Shown piece by piece: positions 12,001 to 22,583 of a stretch of 64,000 bases of DNA. The notes under the pieces were generated by a model. That model saw nothing but the letters and a program-made list of their open reading frames with translations, was not told the DNA's origin and did no database searches. Both the position numbers and the translations under genes were made by a program. The first letter of the stretch is position 1; every line of letters starts with the position of its first letter. The DNA comes from Hirundichthys speculiger (lineage: Eukaryota; Chordata; Actinopteri; Beloniformes; Exocoetidae). The DNA is taken from NCBI GenBank assembly GCA_018398805.1, contig JAGFBZ010000736.1, positions 186,001-250,000 of the forward strand. The letters run 5' to 3'.

Positions 12001-15000
12001 TACAGCTGTTCCAAACCTGGAGGGGGAGCCTTCATGTCCTGGTACAGCTGTTCCAGGCCTGGAGATGGGGCCTTCATGTCCTCGTACAGATGTTCCAGGC
12101 CTGGTGATGGGGCCTTCATGTCCTGGTACAGCTGTTCCAGTCCTGGAGGTGGAGCCTTCATGTCCTGGTACAGCTGTTCCAGGCCTGGAGACGGGGCCTT
12201 CATGTCCTGGTACAGCTGTTCCAGACGTTTAGATGGAGCCTTCATGTCCTGGTACAGCTGTTCCAGGCCTGGAGATGGGGCCTTCATGTTCTGGTACAGC
12301 TGTTCCAGATGTTTAGATGGAGCCTTCATGTCCTGGTACAGCTGGTACAGCTGGTCCAGGCCTGGAGGTGGAGCCTTCCCCCTCAGATGAGCCTCCACTA
12401 TCTTCCGTCTAAATTCCAGGATCATTTCTTGTCTCTTTGACATGGTGATATCGCTTCTTATCAAGGATGAAATAAGAGTCCTCAATCAAGTGTTAAAGTG
12501 ACACTAACCTTGCTCAGGGAGTCATTTAAATAAAGTTCAAATTCTGATTGATTGATTGATTGATTGATTGATCAGGTGAAGTTTGAAGGCAAACCTCATA
12601 ATTTTGAGGGCTCATAATTTTGATCACTTCAAATTTCACCACATTCTGTACAGGCTTTAATTTATATTTTACTTTCAAAAGTGAACCATTAGAGGCCTGA
12701 ACACTGAGGAATGTTTAATTCTGTAAAGTTTTATGAATAACGACATCACTGGTCTGTATTTTAGGGAAACATTCAAGAGCTCCTTGGGAGCTGATTTTGA
12801 CCTTAACTGTATAATGATCGGCGTGCGGTCGACATGGTTTATATATCACTAAATTTGGTGAGTCAGTTTGCGAGCAACGATTTTCTTCTGCAGTGACACG
12901 GACAGACTGACAGCATGCAATCATGTTTCACCATCTGAACTCAAACAGCAGATAACCACGTGTCATTAGAAGCAGTGAGCAGTGCAGTGGAAGATCTCGT
13001 TTCTCAGCAACTGAAGCGCGATGTTAATGATCAGTTTCTGATTATTTTATGCCCCGTCACATCATATGAAGTCAGGAAAAACCTTCACCACATCAAGCCC
13101 GGCTACGTTAAACACAACACGGCTGGAACAGAAGAAGCAGCAGCGCTCCTGAAGTCAACCCAAAAGAAAATTCAATGTAGAATCATTTGAGCGCCAATGC
13201 CCAACCTTCTCTGGAACGTGTAGCAGGTTTGAAATCCAAAAATGGATTTATATCAATAAATGAAAAGAAGTTGGTGAGAACAAAAACCCTGAGGTATCTT
13301 GGGTTCATACAGTCTGCAGAGAAATAAACATCACTCTCTTTCTCCTCGTGCTGCAAAAAACATCAACAAATGAATGAAGTTTGAAGTAGTAGTCGTGATC
13401 TTACCCATAAGGCACCTTGTGGATCACAAAGGGAGCGAGAAGCTTGATGAAGAGCGTTGGGAGGACGTCGGCTAACAGCACGGCCTGGACAGACAATCAC
13501 ACGCTCAGCGTGCTTGACATTTAGACTCAGACTGTTATTTCACTTACCAACCATCCAAACTAGATTAAAACGACAGAAACAGGTTCAACAAGACTTTTCA
13601 AGTTGACGCGTCCTCTCCAGAGGTTTGGAACGTATCACGGCTACTTTTCAATGCATGAAATCTAAGTTCATGCCCCCATTTGTACAAAAACACAATAAAA
13701 GTCACCGTGGCCCTCAGCATTGAGGAAACACAACCTCAGATAAACAGCTAAACACGCTGCTGCGTCTGGGATCATCATCCGGTCACATGACCCAGTCTGA
13801 GTCCCAGGTCCCAGGACCCAAACCCAGTCACGTCCGTCTCTAAAAGATGTCCCCAGACCATCATCCCTCTATCACTGTGTTTCAGTGGGTCTGAGGTGCT
13901 CCTGCTGGTCTCCTCCACACATGGGGCCCGATCTCCCGCCAGATCTGCTAAAGCCGCTATTAAGAGATAGTGGGTAGCGGGAGGGGCGTTCCCCCGCAAA
14001 GGACGCAATCTTCCACCTTGCTAAACCCGCTATCCCACCTGCGCTACCCGCTACATTATCCATAGGAGTGGTTAGGGTGCTCCACCTGTTAAACCAATCA
14101 GTGCGTCAGCAGCCATTGCCTTTAAGAGCAGGTTGCGCTACCCGCTAACCGCTATGGAGCATCTTTTCATCCAGATCGGAGCAGCAGTCGTGTGCAGCTC
14201 GTCTGGGACTCTGCTGTAGAAATTCCTCCTCTTCCTTCCTCCTCCTCCTCTGCACTGATATATACAGATAAATATTTTTACAGACAATTCCTACCAGCTA
14301 CCTGAAAGTCCCAGATAGTTGGTGTCCTCCCAGTAAACACGCTCTGGTCGTCTGTGGTTTAACTGGCAAGCAAGCCGTTTAAGACAATCTCTGCTATTTT
14401 CTCAGAGGTTCAACAGAGGTCAAATCACACTTTTTATACAAGAGTTAATTCCAGAGGTAGAGCCGTTTGTGCACGTCCACATGTGACCAGGTGGACGTGC
14501 ATTTATGGCATTTGGACGTGCTCTTGTACACGCCGAAATGCGGGTTGCGGTTTTCAGGTACCCACAACCTCCGATTGCAAGATACAAAGTTTGCAGAAAG
14601 GATCGGCATAATGGGTAGCGGCTTTAGGGAGCGGAAGATTGCATTAGGGGTTAACGGAGTTTCCTAAACCCGCAATTTGCGGGTAGTGGCTAGCGGGAAG
14701 TGTGCGATCAGGGCCATAGTCTCTAGTCTCATGGCTGCAGCATCCTTCAGACTCCTCATGATTATGTGGATCTTTCTCTTTATTCTATAAGACCTAAAGG
14801 AAGAGCTGCTCGTGGTCTGGTGCCTGATAACCAAGGAAGCCCTGGAAGGCCGTGAGGGGTCAGAGGTGATTTGGCAGCGTAAAGACGAACAACACAAGCA
14901 TGGGCTGATTTAACTTTTACCCCGGTGGTAACGGGACTGCAGTCGTAGCTGCTGCCGTTGCTTCTGTTCCCAGCGTGGAAGTCCACAGCCAACGTAGCAG

Positions 15001-18000
15001 AACCCTAGAAGTTGAAATAAAACCGTTACTTCGACCCAGAGAGACCGCTGTCCACCATTTGAATTTATTTATTTTTCAACGTGAATGTTTAAAGCAGATG
15101 AGCTTCCTCACAGCGGCCGTGGAGTTTCTTGACTCTTGTCTTTTGAGGATGTCGTGCGCAGCACTCAGCATGACCACGTAAGCAAAGTTGTTGCACAATC
15201 CGAGAAGCCTGAGAAGATATTCAGGAGGTGACAGATAAGACCAAAGACGCAGATGCAGCAGCTGACAACGACACTGCGTATCGCAAAGTTTCCCCTGTGA
15301 GGAAACAGCTGATAGTCTCATCTCAAATATATAAATCATAGATGATAGCAGGCTGTTATGACTCAACCCTCATGACTTATTCCATTTTATCTTCAGTGCA
15401 ACTTTACTGTCCTAGAACCACGCACTAGCTCCATTAATTTAAATACAAGCGTTACTATGGTTAGGAATTCAGGGCTTACTTGATAAACGACAGGACACCC
15501 ATCCTCATCATGCGAGCCCTTCTCTGCACGCTGCACTTATTCTCTAAATCAGTGATTCCCAGAGTGTGGGCCGCGGCCCCCTGGCGGGCAGTTGCAGTAC
15601 TGCAGGTGGGCCGCGAGAAGTCATTAAAATTAAACAAATATGTTTTAAATCCATCCATCCATTATCTATACCCGTTTCATCCTTGAAGGGTCACGGGGAT
15701 CTGCTGGAGCCTATCCCAGCCGTCTACTGGTGAAAGGCAGGGGTACACCCTGGACAGGTCGCCAGTCCATCGCAGGGCCACACACAGACAAACAACCACT
15801 CACACCACATTCACTCCTACGGGCAATTTAGAATTATCAATTAACCTAACATGCATGTCTGTGGACTGTGGGAGGAAGCCGGAGTACCCGGAGGGAACCC
15901 AGGCAAGCACGGGGAGAACATGCAAACTCCACACAGAAAGGCCCCGAGGTTCAAACCAGGAACCTTCTAGCTGTGAGGCAACAGTGCTAACCACTAAGCC
16001 ACCGTGCTGCCCGGTTTTAAAATATGTTTTTAATTACTGTAAAATATTAACGACATAATTTAAAAACATTAAGAAGTAATAAAACAAACCAGTTAAGTGT
16101 TATTCTACTGTCATCTTAACTTAATATGACAAGTGTCACCTTACTTGTTTCATAGCTTCTAGTCCTGTATGTTGATCGCGGTTGTGATTAAAGGTTTGGG
16201 TGGGCCGCGGAGATTTTTCACATTTCAAATTGGGCCTTGGTATTCTGAAGTTTGGGAATGGCTGCTCTAAATGAAAACAGGCCAATTGACCTTTCGGTAA
16301 GCACCGCCCGCTTCCTAGTTACTGTTGCTAGGTCGGACATTCTCACTGCTCCTCCATTAAGGACAATGTTATTTTGCCATTTTTCCTATCAACCGTATTT
16401 ACGTTACACTAGAATAACGCCGTGGTTAAATATTGCTGCTGGGGACCTGCAACAGTGACTCAATGTCCAGAACATTTGGAGGGACATTTTTATTCTCTTT
16501 TCCAAGCCGAAACAAACGCTGGAGAATGCAGCTGTGGGTTAAGTTGTGTCCGTCCACACAATCAACTGAATGTGGGGAAAGTTACAAAACACACCTACAT
16601 TTACATCAAGGTAAGTTTACTTTGTTTATTAGATGATTGATTTAACCACCGTTTAGTAAAAGTAATAATATGATTTAGCAGCAGGGAGGGTGATGAGTAA
16701 AAACATCTCTCCGTTAGCATTACGGCTAGCTCGCTAGCCACCTATAAGCCTGCCTCGTTGTCTACAAATATCTATGGCCCTGGATATTTATTTTGTTAGG
16801 TATAAGGTGAGGCTAGTGATGTTAATGTCACTTTATAAATTATATTAATACAATGCTGCGACTGTCTAATGTTAACATAGCTCTGGTGTGGGACAGACCT
16901 ATGGACCAGAGCTAATGCTAACAGAGAACTCATCATCCTCCCTGCTGCTAAATCATATTATTACTTTTACTAAACGGTGGTTAAATCAATCACCTAATAA
17001 ACAAAGTAAACTTACCTTGACGTAAATGTAGGTGTGTTTTGTAACTTTCCCCACATTCAGTTAATTGTGTGGATGGACACAACTTAACCCACAGCCTGCA
17101 TTCTCCAGCATTTGTTTCAGCTTGGGAAAGGGAATAAAAATGTCCCTCCAAACATTCTGTACACCTCGAGTCACTGTTGCAGGTCCCCAGCAGTAATATT
17201 TTACCATGGAGTTATTCTAGTGTGATGTAAATACGGTTGATAGGCATCGGAAAAATGGCAAAATAACATTGTCCTTAATGGAGGAGCAGCAAGAATGTCC
17301 GATCTAGCAACAGTAACTAGGAAGGGGGCGGCGCTATTGACCTTTTGGTAAGCACCAGTCTAACCAGTCTAAACACCCGTTACTTCCAATCTGAACCGAT
17401 GCGGTTCCTGACTAGACTCGACTTCTGAACTCCATAAAACAATAACCCTTCATGCACCTTCAAGTGAACTTCTCCCTGGACTCTGGTGTTTATCAGGCCA
17501 CATCACTCTGTCATTAATTATGGAAATGCACATTTTTGCTTGTTTGAATCCTAATTAATAGGGGTGTAAAGATAAACCGATTTGAATCGGTTATCGGTCT
17601 GTGATGTATGAGATGCGACTGCATCGGTTATTTATGGCCGCAAATCAGTTTTCCTGAGGTCCAGCGACCCAGACCTGCCATTGTTGTGCCAACGGGCACG
17701 TGAACTCTCACGAGACTCCAGTGTTGACGTTTTATCTGTAAGAGTCGTGACGTCAGCTATGTAGCTGCAGAGAGCGGCTAGCAACATGTCAGACAACGCG
17801 GATGAAATATACAGCGCTTCTCACCACTGGTTAAATACTGCGCTCAAGCCAGCCGTCGTAACCGCAGTTGGTAAATGTAGGTTGGAAATGTGAACATACG
17901 CTAGTCTGCCTTGTCCCCGGCGTGGACATCACCAGGTCCTCCTTCTCGTCTCGCTTGGCAGTGTAACCTCCAAGTACACAGGAATGAAGAACGTTGGTCT

Positions 18001-21000
18001 GACTGGAATAATGGATCAATCTGGCCTGATTGGTTCTGGACAGGATTTACTGACCATCCAAGTGTCATTTAAAGGGTTGAATTTTGAAGTGCTCAATTTG
18101 CTTATTAGGGCAATTATATGATTTCAGCACTTCAGCACTTAGAGTAGTTCTTATTTAGGTATCTTTTTAAAAACTGAGAACAGATGTGCAACAAATTAAA
18201 GTGAAATCTGTTTCCATCTGATTTTGGGGTCCATCTAACTCTAGGGTCCATCTGAGTCTGGGGTCCATCTGAGTCTGGGGTCCATGTAAGTCTGGGGTCC
18301 ATCTAACTCTAGGGTCCATCTGAGTCTGGGGTCCATCTGAGTCTGGGGTCCATCTGAGTCTGGGGTCCATCTGAGTCTAGAGTCCATCTAAGTCTAGGGT
18401 CCATCTGAGTCTGGGGTCCATCTGAGTCTAGAGTCCATCTAAGTCTGAGGTCCATCTGAGTCTATGGTCCATGTCTAGGGTCCATGTCTAGGGTCCATCT
18501 GAGTCTAGGGTCCATCTAACTCTAGGGTCCATCTGAGTCTGGGGTCCATCTGAGTCTAGAGTCCATCTAGGTCTAGGGTCCATCTGAGTCTGGGGTCCAT
18601 CTGAGTCTAGAGTCCATCTAAGTCTGAGGTCCATCTGAGACTAGTGTCCATGTCTAGGGTCCATCTGAGTCTAGGGTCCATGTCTAGTGGCCATGTCTAG
18701 GGTTCATGTCTAGGGTCCATCTGAGTCTAGGGTCCATGTCTAGGGTCCATGTCTAGGGTCCAAGTCTAGGGTCCATCTGAGTCTAGGGTCCATGTCTAAG
18801 GTCCATGTCTAGGGTCCATCTGAGTCTAGGGTCCATGTCTAGGATCCATCTGAGTCTAGGGTCCATCTGAGTCTGGGGTCCATCTGAGTCTGGGGTCCAT
18901 CTGAGTCTAGGGTCCATGTAAGTCTGGGGTCCATCTAACTCTAGGGTCCATCTAAGTCTGGGGTCCATCTAAGTCTGGGGTCCATCTGAGTCTGGGGTCC
19001 ATCTGAGTCTAGAGTCCATCTAAGTCTAGGGTCCATCTGAGTCTGGGGTCCATCTGAGTCTAGAGGCCATCTAAGTCTGAGGTCCATCTGAGTCTAGGGT
19101 CCATGTCTAGGGTCCATGTCTAGGGTCCATCTGAGTCTAGGGTCCATCTAACTCTAGGGTCCATCTGAGTCTAGGGTCCATGTCTAGTGGCCATGTCTAG
19201 GGTCCATATCTAGGGTCCATCTGAGTCTAGGGTCCATGTCTAGGGTCCATCTGAGTCTAGGGTCCATGTATAAGGTCCATGTCTAGGGTCCATCTGAGTC
19301 TAGGGTCCATGTCTAGGATCCATCTGAGTCTGGGGTCCATGTCTAGGGTCCATCTGAGACTAGGGTCCATGTCTAGGGTCCATCTGAGTCTAGGGTCCAT
19401 GTCTAGGGTCCATCTGAGTCTAGGGTCCATGTCTAGGGTCCACCTGAGTCTGGGGTCCATGTCTAGGGTCCAAGTCTAGGGTCCATCTGAGTCTAGGGTC
19501 CATGTCTAGGGTCCATCTGAGTCTAAGGTCCATGTCTAGGGTCCATCTGAGTCTAGGGTCCATGTCTAGGGTCCAAGTCTCGGGTCCATCTGAGTCTAGG
19601 GTCCATGTCTAGGGTCCATCTGAGTCTAAGGTCCATGTCTAGGGTCCATCTGAGTCTAAGGTCCATGTCTAGGGTCCATCTGAGTCTAGGGTCCATGTCT
19701 AGGGTCCAAGTCTAGGGTCCATGTCTAGGGTCCATCTGAGTCTAGGGTCCAAGTCTAGGGTCCATCTGAGTCTAGGGTCCATCTGAGTCTAGGGTCCATG
19801 TCTAGGGTCCATCTGAGTCTAGGGTCCATGTCTAGGGTCCATGTCTAGGGTCCATCTGAGTCTAGGGTCCATGTCTAGGGTCCATCTGAGTCTAGGGTCC
19901 ATCTGAGTCTAGAGTCCATGTCTAGGGTCCATCTGAGTCTAGGGTCCATGTCTAGGGTCCATCTGAGTCTAGGGTCCATGTCTAGGGTCCATCTGTGTCT
20001 GGGGTCCATGTCTAGGGTCCAAGTCTAGGGTCCATCTGAGTCTAGGGTCCATGTCTAGGGTCCATCTGAGTCTAGGGTCCATCTGAGTCTAGGGTCTATG
20101 TCTAGAGTCCATGAGTCTAGGGTCCATCTGAGTCTAGGGTCCATGTCTAGAGTCCATGTCTAGGGTCCATCTGAGTCTAGGGTCCATGTCTAGGGTCCAA
20201 GTCTAGGGTCCATCTGAGTCTAGGGTCCATGTCTAGGGTCCATCTGAGTCTAGGGTCCAAGTCTAGGGTCCATCTGAGTCTAGGGTCCATGTGAGTCTAG
20301 GGTCCATGTCTAGGGTCCATCTGAGTCTAGGGTCCATGTCTAGGGTCAATGTCTAGGGTCCATCTGAGTCTAGGGTCCATGTCTAGGGTCCATTTGAGTC
20401 TAGGGTCCATCTGAGTCTAGAGTCCATGTCTAGGGTCCATGTCTAGGGTCCATCTAAGTCTAGAGTCCATGTCTAGGGTCCATCTGAGTCTAGGGTCCAT
20501 GTCTAGGGTCCATCTGAGTCTAGGGTCCATCTGAGTCTAGGGTCCATGTCTAGTGTCCATCTTAGTCTAGGGTCCATGTCTAGGGTCCATCTGAGTCTAG
20601 AGTCCATGTCTAGGGTCCATCTGAGTCTAGGGTCCATCTGAGTCTAGAGTCCATGTCTAGAGTCCATGTCTAGGGTCCATCTGAGTCTAGAGTCCATGTC
20701 TAGGGTCCATCTGAGTCTAGGGTCCATGTCTAGGGTCCAAGTCTAGGGTCCATCTGAGTCTAGGGTCTATGTCTAGGGTCCATGTCTAGGGTCCATCTGA
20801 GTCTAGGGTCCATCTGAGTCTAGGGTCCATGTCTAGGGTCCGTCCATGTCCGTTGGCACAACAATGGCAGGTCTGGGTCGCTGGACCTCAGGAAAACTGA
20901 TTCGCGGCCATAAATAACCGATGCAGTCGCATCTCATACGTCACAGACCAATAACCGATTCAAATCGGTTTATCTTTACACCCCTATTAATTAGGATTTA

Positions 21001-22583
21001 AACAACCCTAGAATTATTATAAAACACATTTAGTTACAGAACAGTGACTGTTCAACAGTCTCAGTACTAAAGAACAAAGCACTTCCATTTAAATAGCAGC
21101 AGGTGAACTTGGCTAGCAGTTTAAGGCAATGAAAACACTAGCAGAAGTCTTTGCAATCAATGAAATCACATCAGAATAAAAATAACATAAAATATTAACT
21201 TAACTTCTTTCAAGACCCGCTGCACATGTTCGCGCACCTTTGTGTCCTTTGTCGTTCATGTAACGAGGCTCGAGGTAATTAATGAGCCGGTTAAATGCCT
21301 TGTATTCCACATACTGAATGGGCTGGTCCTCCTCGGTAATACATTCTGCGATTAGCTCGGTGATTTTTCTGTATTTCTCCGAGTCTTTCGGGAGTTTGTC
21401 CTTTCTTTTAAGTTTCACAGAGCCTGACAGAAGGCATCCTGCTCGCTAGGATGGTGATTTTTTTAAGTGTCTGATTAAATTGGTGGTGTTGTAAACTCTC
21501 TTCTTACTTCCCCCTCATGATATATGAGCCTTCCACACATTTCAAGTCGCAGTTGAAGCGTCGGTCTTTGTAATTTTATAGCGCTGCCACACTGCTGACA
21601 TTTTTGCTAAAGTTTAGCCTGACGCCGCCGGTCTTGAAACTTTTAAGGTGGATACAAGACAGCGCTGCTGAGAAACTTCATTTCAGTGCAAATTATTAAA
21701 TGTATATAGTTTAAAAAATATTTTTGTTTGTGTAATATGATTACTTTATTAATTTGTGTTAATTAGGATCACTTTTTGAGGAAAAAATAATGGAAAAAAG
21801 ATCGGCGTATTAAAATAAGGTTGATCGGCCGATCCGATCCACCTTAAAATTTTAAGATCAAAGGCCGATCTGATCAGGGGATCGGGATCGGGACACCCCT
21901 AGTTCCTACCAACCATTAAAAAAAGATGAACAGATGCTATCAAATTAGATTCATGAATGTAGACATGTAAAGAATTACCTGATATCATTTTAGTTTCCCT
22001 TTAAACTGATGTCAGTATTGAAGTATTGATATTTTGGTATCAATCAGTCCCTATTGATCAGAGCTGTGAAGACATGGCTGAAACAGGGAGCTTTTGAACC
22101 ACATTACTGCAGTATTTAAACTGAAGTGTAAAAGTTTTGGTTTTGTGACTGTTTCTGTTTTAAGGTCATGACGTCACTCCTGTCAGAGGAAGCTGAGGTC
22201 TTCACTGGTTTGGACTGGTTTCAGTCAGAATTTCTTTACTTTCTTTACTTCTGACGTTCCCGTCGATCTGGTCATTAATCAAATAACATGTCATGTCGAA
22301 ATATCTTTGAAAACTTATTTTTAGAAGCGCTGCTTTCAAATTAATTTTAATCTTGCTGGCCAAAAACTCCAGAAACTCACCAAAATCCGGCACAGTTTCG
22401 CTTCTGCACACAGCCGCCTGAAACCAGAACAGAACCGACGGTTACCGACAGACAACAACGCCACGATCAGTGTTGACGGCCGGAGGACCCACCGGGAACT
22501 TCGGACCCACCGGGAACCTCGGACCCGCCAGGACCGGTGGGTCGCCGGTCCGGATCCGCGTTGATGCTGGAGCTCCGCTCCAT
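1..22583 (-). CDS. cln3: CLN3 (battenin), lysosomal membrane protein, exons 1-8, 3' part outside window
   Basis: Multi-pass lysosomal/endosomal membrane protein; loss causes juvenile Batten disease in humans. Coding exons on the minus strand, each with AG acceptor and GT donor and with phases that join: 22583-22511 (alternative donor 22493), 22417-22381, 15208-15112, 15004-14921, 13484-13405, 3806-3721, 1511-1439, 138-1 (continues left). The first ATG gives MERSSS. Landmarks in order: GFW split across exons 2/3, [20 protein letters not shown], a luminal loop with N-R-S and N-G-S glycosylation sequons, [35 protein letters not shown], and GSGTGGAG. All follow the exon order and boundaries I remember for human CLN3. 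Introns are very unequal: introns 2 and 5 are filled by minisatellites and transposons. No frameshift seen in the exons present. The identification is firm; the first exon and its donor choice are inferred from phase and the short conserved exon 2. Confidence 0.95.
139..1438. other. CLN3 intron 7, no gene seen
   Basis: About 1.3 kb between the AG acceptor of exon 8 (at 139-140) and the donor of exon 7 (1437-1438). Contains short AT-rich tracts and scattered unremarkable sequence. I see no exon-like open frame with splice sites and no clear transposon end. Confidence 0.6.
1970..3215. mobile_element. Non-autonomous hAT element with 8-bp TSD (CLN3 intron 6)
   Basis: Ends are CAGTGCTTCTCAA at the left and the inverse TTGAGAAGGACTG at the right. 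The 8-bp direct repeat CCTTAAAT flanks it at 1962-1969 and 3216-3223. These ends and the target-site length are typical of hAT transposons. The 1246-bp interior is partly GC-rich and shows no transposase reading frame that I recognise. Confidence 0.85.
3870..4062 (-). repeat. LINE 3'-end remnant next to the 42-bp array
   Basis: Read on the minus strand this resembles the 3' tail of a common teleost non-LTR element (Gly/Glu-rich end of ORF2, then a GGTCTGGGCCTCTCTGCTTA-like segment and a CCCAGGACCCAAACCC-like segment). It lies directly at the left edge of the 42-bp minisatellite. Assigned from memory of the repeat's character, so the family is uncertain. Confidence 0.45.
4066..12377. repeat. 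42-bp minisatellite, about 180 units, in CLN3 intron 5
   Basis: The unit reads ...CTGGTACAGCTGTTCCAGAC... followed by CTGGAGGTGGAGCCTTCATGTC (42 bp in total). Main variants replace CCTGGAGGTGGAG by CCTGGAGATGGGG or CGTTTAGATGGAG. Because 42 is a multiple of three and most units lack stops in several frames, long open frames appear on both strands. On the minus strand the unit reads [14 protein letters not shown], with PSKRLEQ and PSPGLDQ variants. Occasional 41-, 43- or longer units shift the frame. A 698-bp hAT element interrupts it at 10498-11195. A LINE remnant lies on the left and a Tc1-like 5' remnant on the right. I do not regard the open frames as genes. Confidence 0.97.
10498..11195 (-). 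mobile_element. Non-autonomous hAT element inside the 42-bp array (family D, copy 1)
   Basis: Starts CAGGGTTTCCGTTGTCCGG and ends with the inverse of CAGTGTTTCCGCTAG. The 8-bp direct repeat GTCCTGGT, itself part of the minisatellite unit, flanks it at 10490-10497 and 11196-11203. The termini carry repeated CCGG(T/A)-rich motifs in both orientations. The interior is AT-rich with no transposase. A longer relative in the opposite orientation lies at 52318-53373. Confidence 0.92.
12378..12500 (-). pseudogene. Tc1-like transposase N-terminal fragment fused to the 42-bp array
   Basis: On the minus strand an ATG opens a frame that starts [19 protein letters not shown], resembling the first DNA-binding helix of Tc1/mariner transposases (form: ...EFRxKIVxxHxxGK). 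After HLRGK it runs without a stop into [12 protein letters not shown], the minisatellite repeat. The rest of the transposase is absent. This is a truncated remnant that forms the right boundary of the array. Confidence 0.6.
12546..12572. repeat. (GATT)n microsatellite
   Basis: Six to seven perfect GATT units in CLN3 intron 5. Confidence 0.9.
13750..13919 (-). pseudogene. Tc1-like transposase fragment
   Basis: On the minus strand an [15 protein letters not shown] segment is followed by MMVWG, similar to the Tc1 transposase 'HLRPTxKHGGGxxMxWG' segment also present at 48758-48900 and 62262-62320. Frames are broken and a Harbinger-like element abuts it. Confidence 0.5.
13923..14714. mobile_element. 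PIF/Harbinger-like MITE, copy 1 (CLN3 intron 4)
   Basis: The left end GGGGCCCGATCTCCCGCC and the right end, read inversely as GCCCTGATCGCAC, form imperfect terminal inverted repeats with CAT on both sides. The interior is rich in repeated CCCGCTA/TAGCGGG motifs and shares a CAGCTCGTCTGGGACTCTGC segment with the element at 57443-59408, which has clearer ends. The superfamily is inferred from the 3-bp target site and GGGCCC ends. Confidence 0.6.
15550..16264. mobile_element. hAT MITE, family A copy 1, carrying an inserted LINE 3' end
   Basis: CAGTGATTCCCAGAGTGTGGG at the left end and AAGTTTGGGAATGGCTG at the right, flanked by the 8-bp repeat CTCTAAAT (15542-15549 and 16265-16272). Positions about 15650-16013 are a separate insertion. 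Other copies lie at 26539, 47289 and 63791. Confidence 0.92.
15650..16013 (+). repeat. LINE 3'-end fragment inserted in the hAT MITE
   Basis: Begins CCATCCATCCATTATCTATA and ends ACCACCGTGCTGCCC-like. It contains the widespread teleost segments GGGTACACCCTGGACAGGTC, GACTGTGGGAGGAAGCC and CATGCAAACTCCACACAG. This is a very common fish LINE-derived 3' repeat; I cannot settle the clade (L2- or RTE-like). Confidence 0.7.
16283..17352. mobile_element. Fold-back element with about 400-bp inverted arms
   Basis: The sequence from about 16305 (CTTCCTAGTTACTGTTGCTAG) to about 16700 recurs inverted from about 16930 to 17330, leaving a loop of roughly 230 bp. The arms are highly similar over their whole length, including the CAGCAGCAATATTTAACC-like and TAAATCATATTATTACTTTTAC segments. 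Outside the arms ATTGACCTTT(C/T)GGTAAGCAC occurs on both sides in direct orientation (about 16285 and 17336), like an unusually long target duplication. No coding sequence seen. Superfamily undecided (MULE-like or other fold-back class). Confidence 0.8.
17559..20986. mobile_element. Inverted-repeat DNA transposon enclosing a minisatellite
   Basis: The left arm (about 17547-17700) starts TAGGGGTGTAAAGATAAACC. The same sequence in inverse orientation ends the unit (about 20845-20986, CTTTACACCCCTA). Arms are about 140-150 bp and include AACCGATTTGAATCGG. TTAA flanks both ends, but the surrounding sequence is itself palindromic, so the target site is ambiguous. After the left arm an ATG (17786) opens [12 protein letters not shown]..., possibly a remnant transposase start. 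The interior is mostly the 18220-20845 minisatellite. Confidence 0.75.
18220..20845. repeat. 12/16-bp compound minisatellite (GGTCCATGTCTA / GGTCCATCTGAGTCTA)
   Basis: About 2.6 kb made of two interspersed unit types, 12 bp GGTCCATGTCTA and 16 bp GGTCCATCTGAGTCTA. The left third is enriched in the 16-bp type with GTCTGGGGTCC variants; the remainder alternates the two. Lies within CLN3 intron 2 and inside the inverted-repeat transposon above. Confidence 0.97.
21000..21892 (-). pseudogene. hAT (ZBED-type) transposase remnant
   Basis: The right end GGGATCGGGACACCCCTAG is a typical hAT terminus (CTAGGGGTGTCCCGATCCC read inversely). On the minus strand a frame at 21418-21200 contains [17 protein letters not shown] followed by [15 protein letters not shown], matching the ZBED/hAT pattern 'I.E.I..D.QP...VE...F..LI..LEP.Y'. 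The protein is truncated, and upstream minus-strand sequence looks like the degenerate BED zinc finger region. No intact second terminus found. Confidence 0.75.

Noticed and set aside
4066..12377. CRISPR-like appearance of the 42-bp repeats
   Set aside because: Units are contiguous with no unique spacers, sit in a vertebrate intron and have no cas genes; it is a minisatellite.
18167..19479. [17 protein letters not shown] frames in the 12/16-bp array
   Set aside because: Repeat artefact inside a transposon in an intron; frames break with each change of unit length.
22202..22411. Frame starting [17 protein letters not shown] as a possible RapGAP-like exon
   Set aside because: It overlaps CLN3 exon 2 in another phase; the GT donor and the GFW codon split across to LLGLCNNF fit CLN3 far better.
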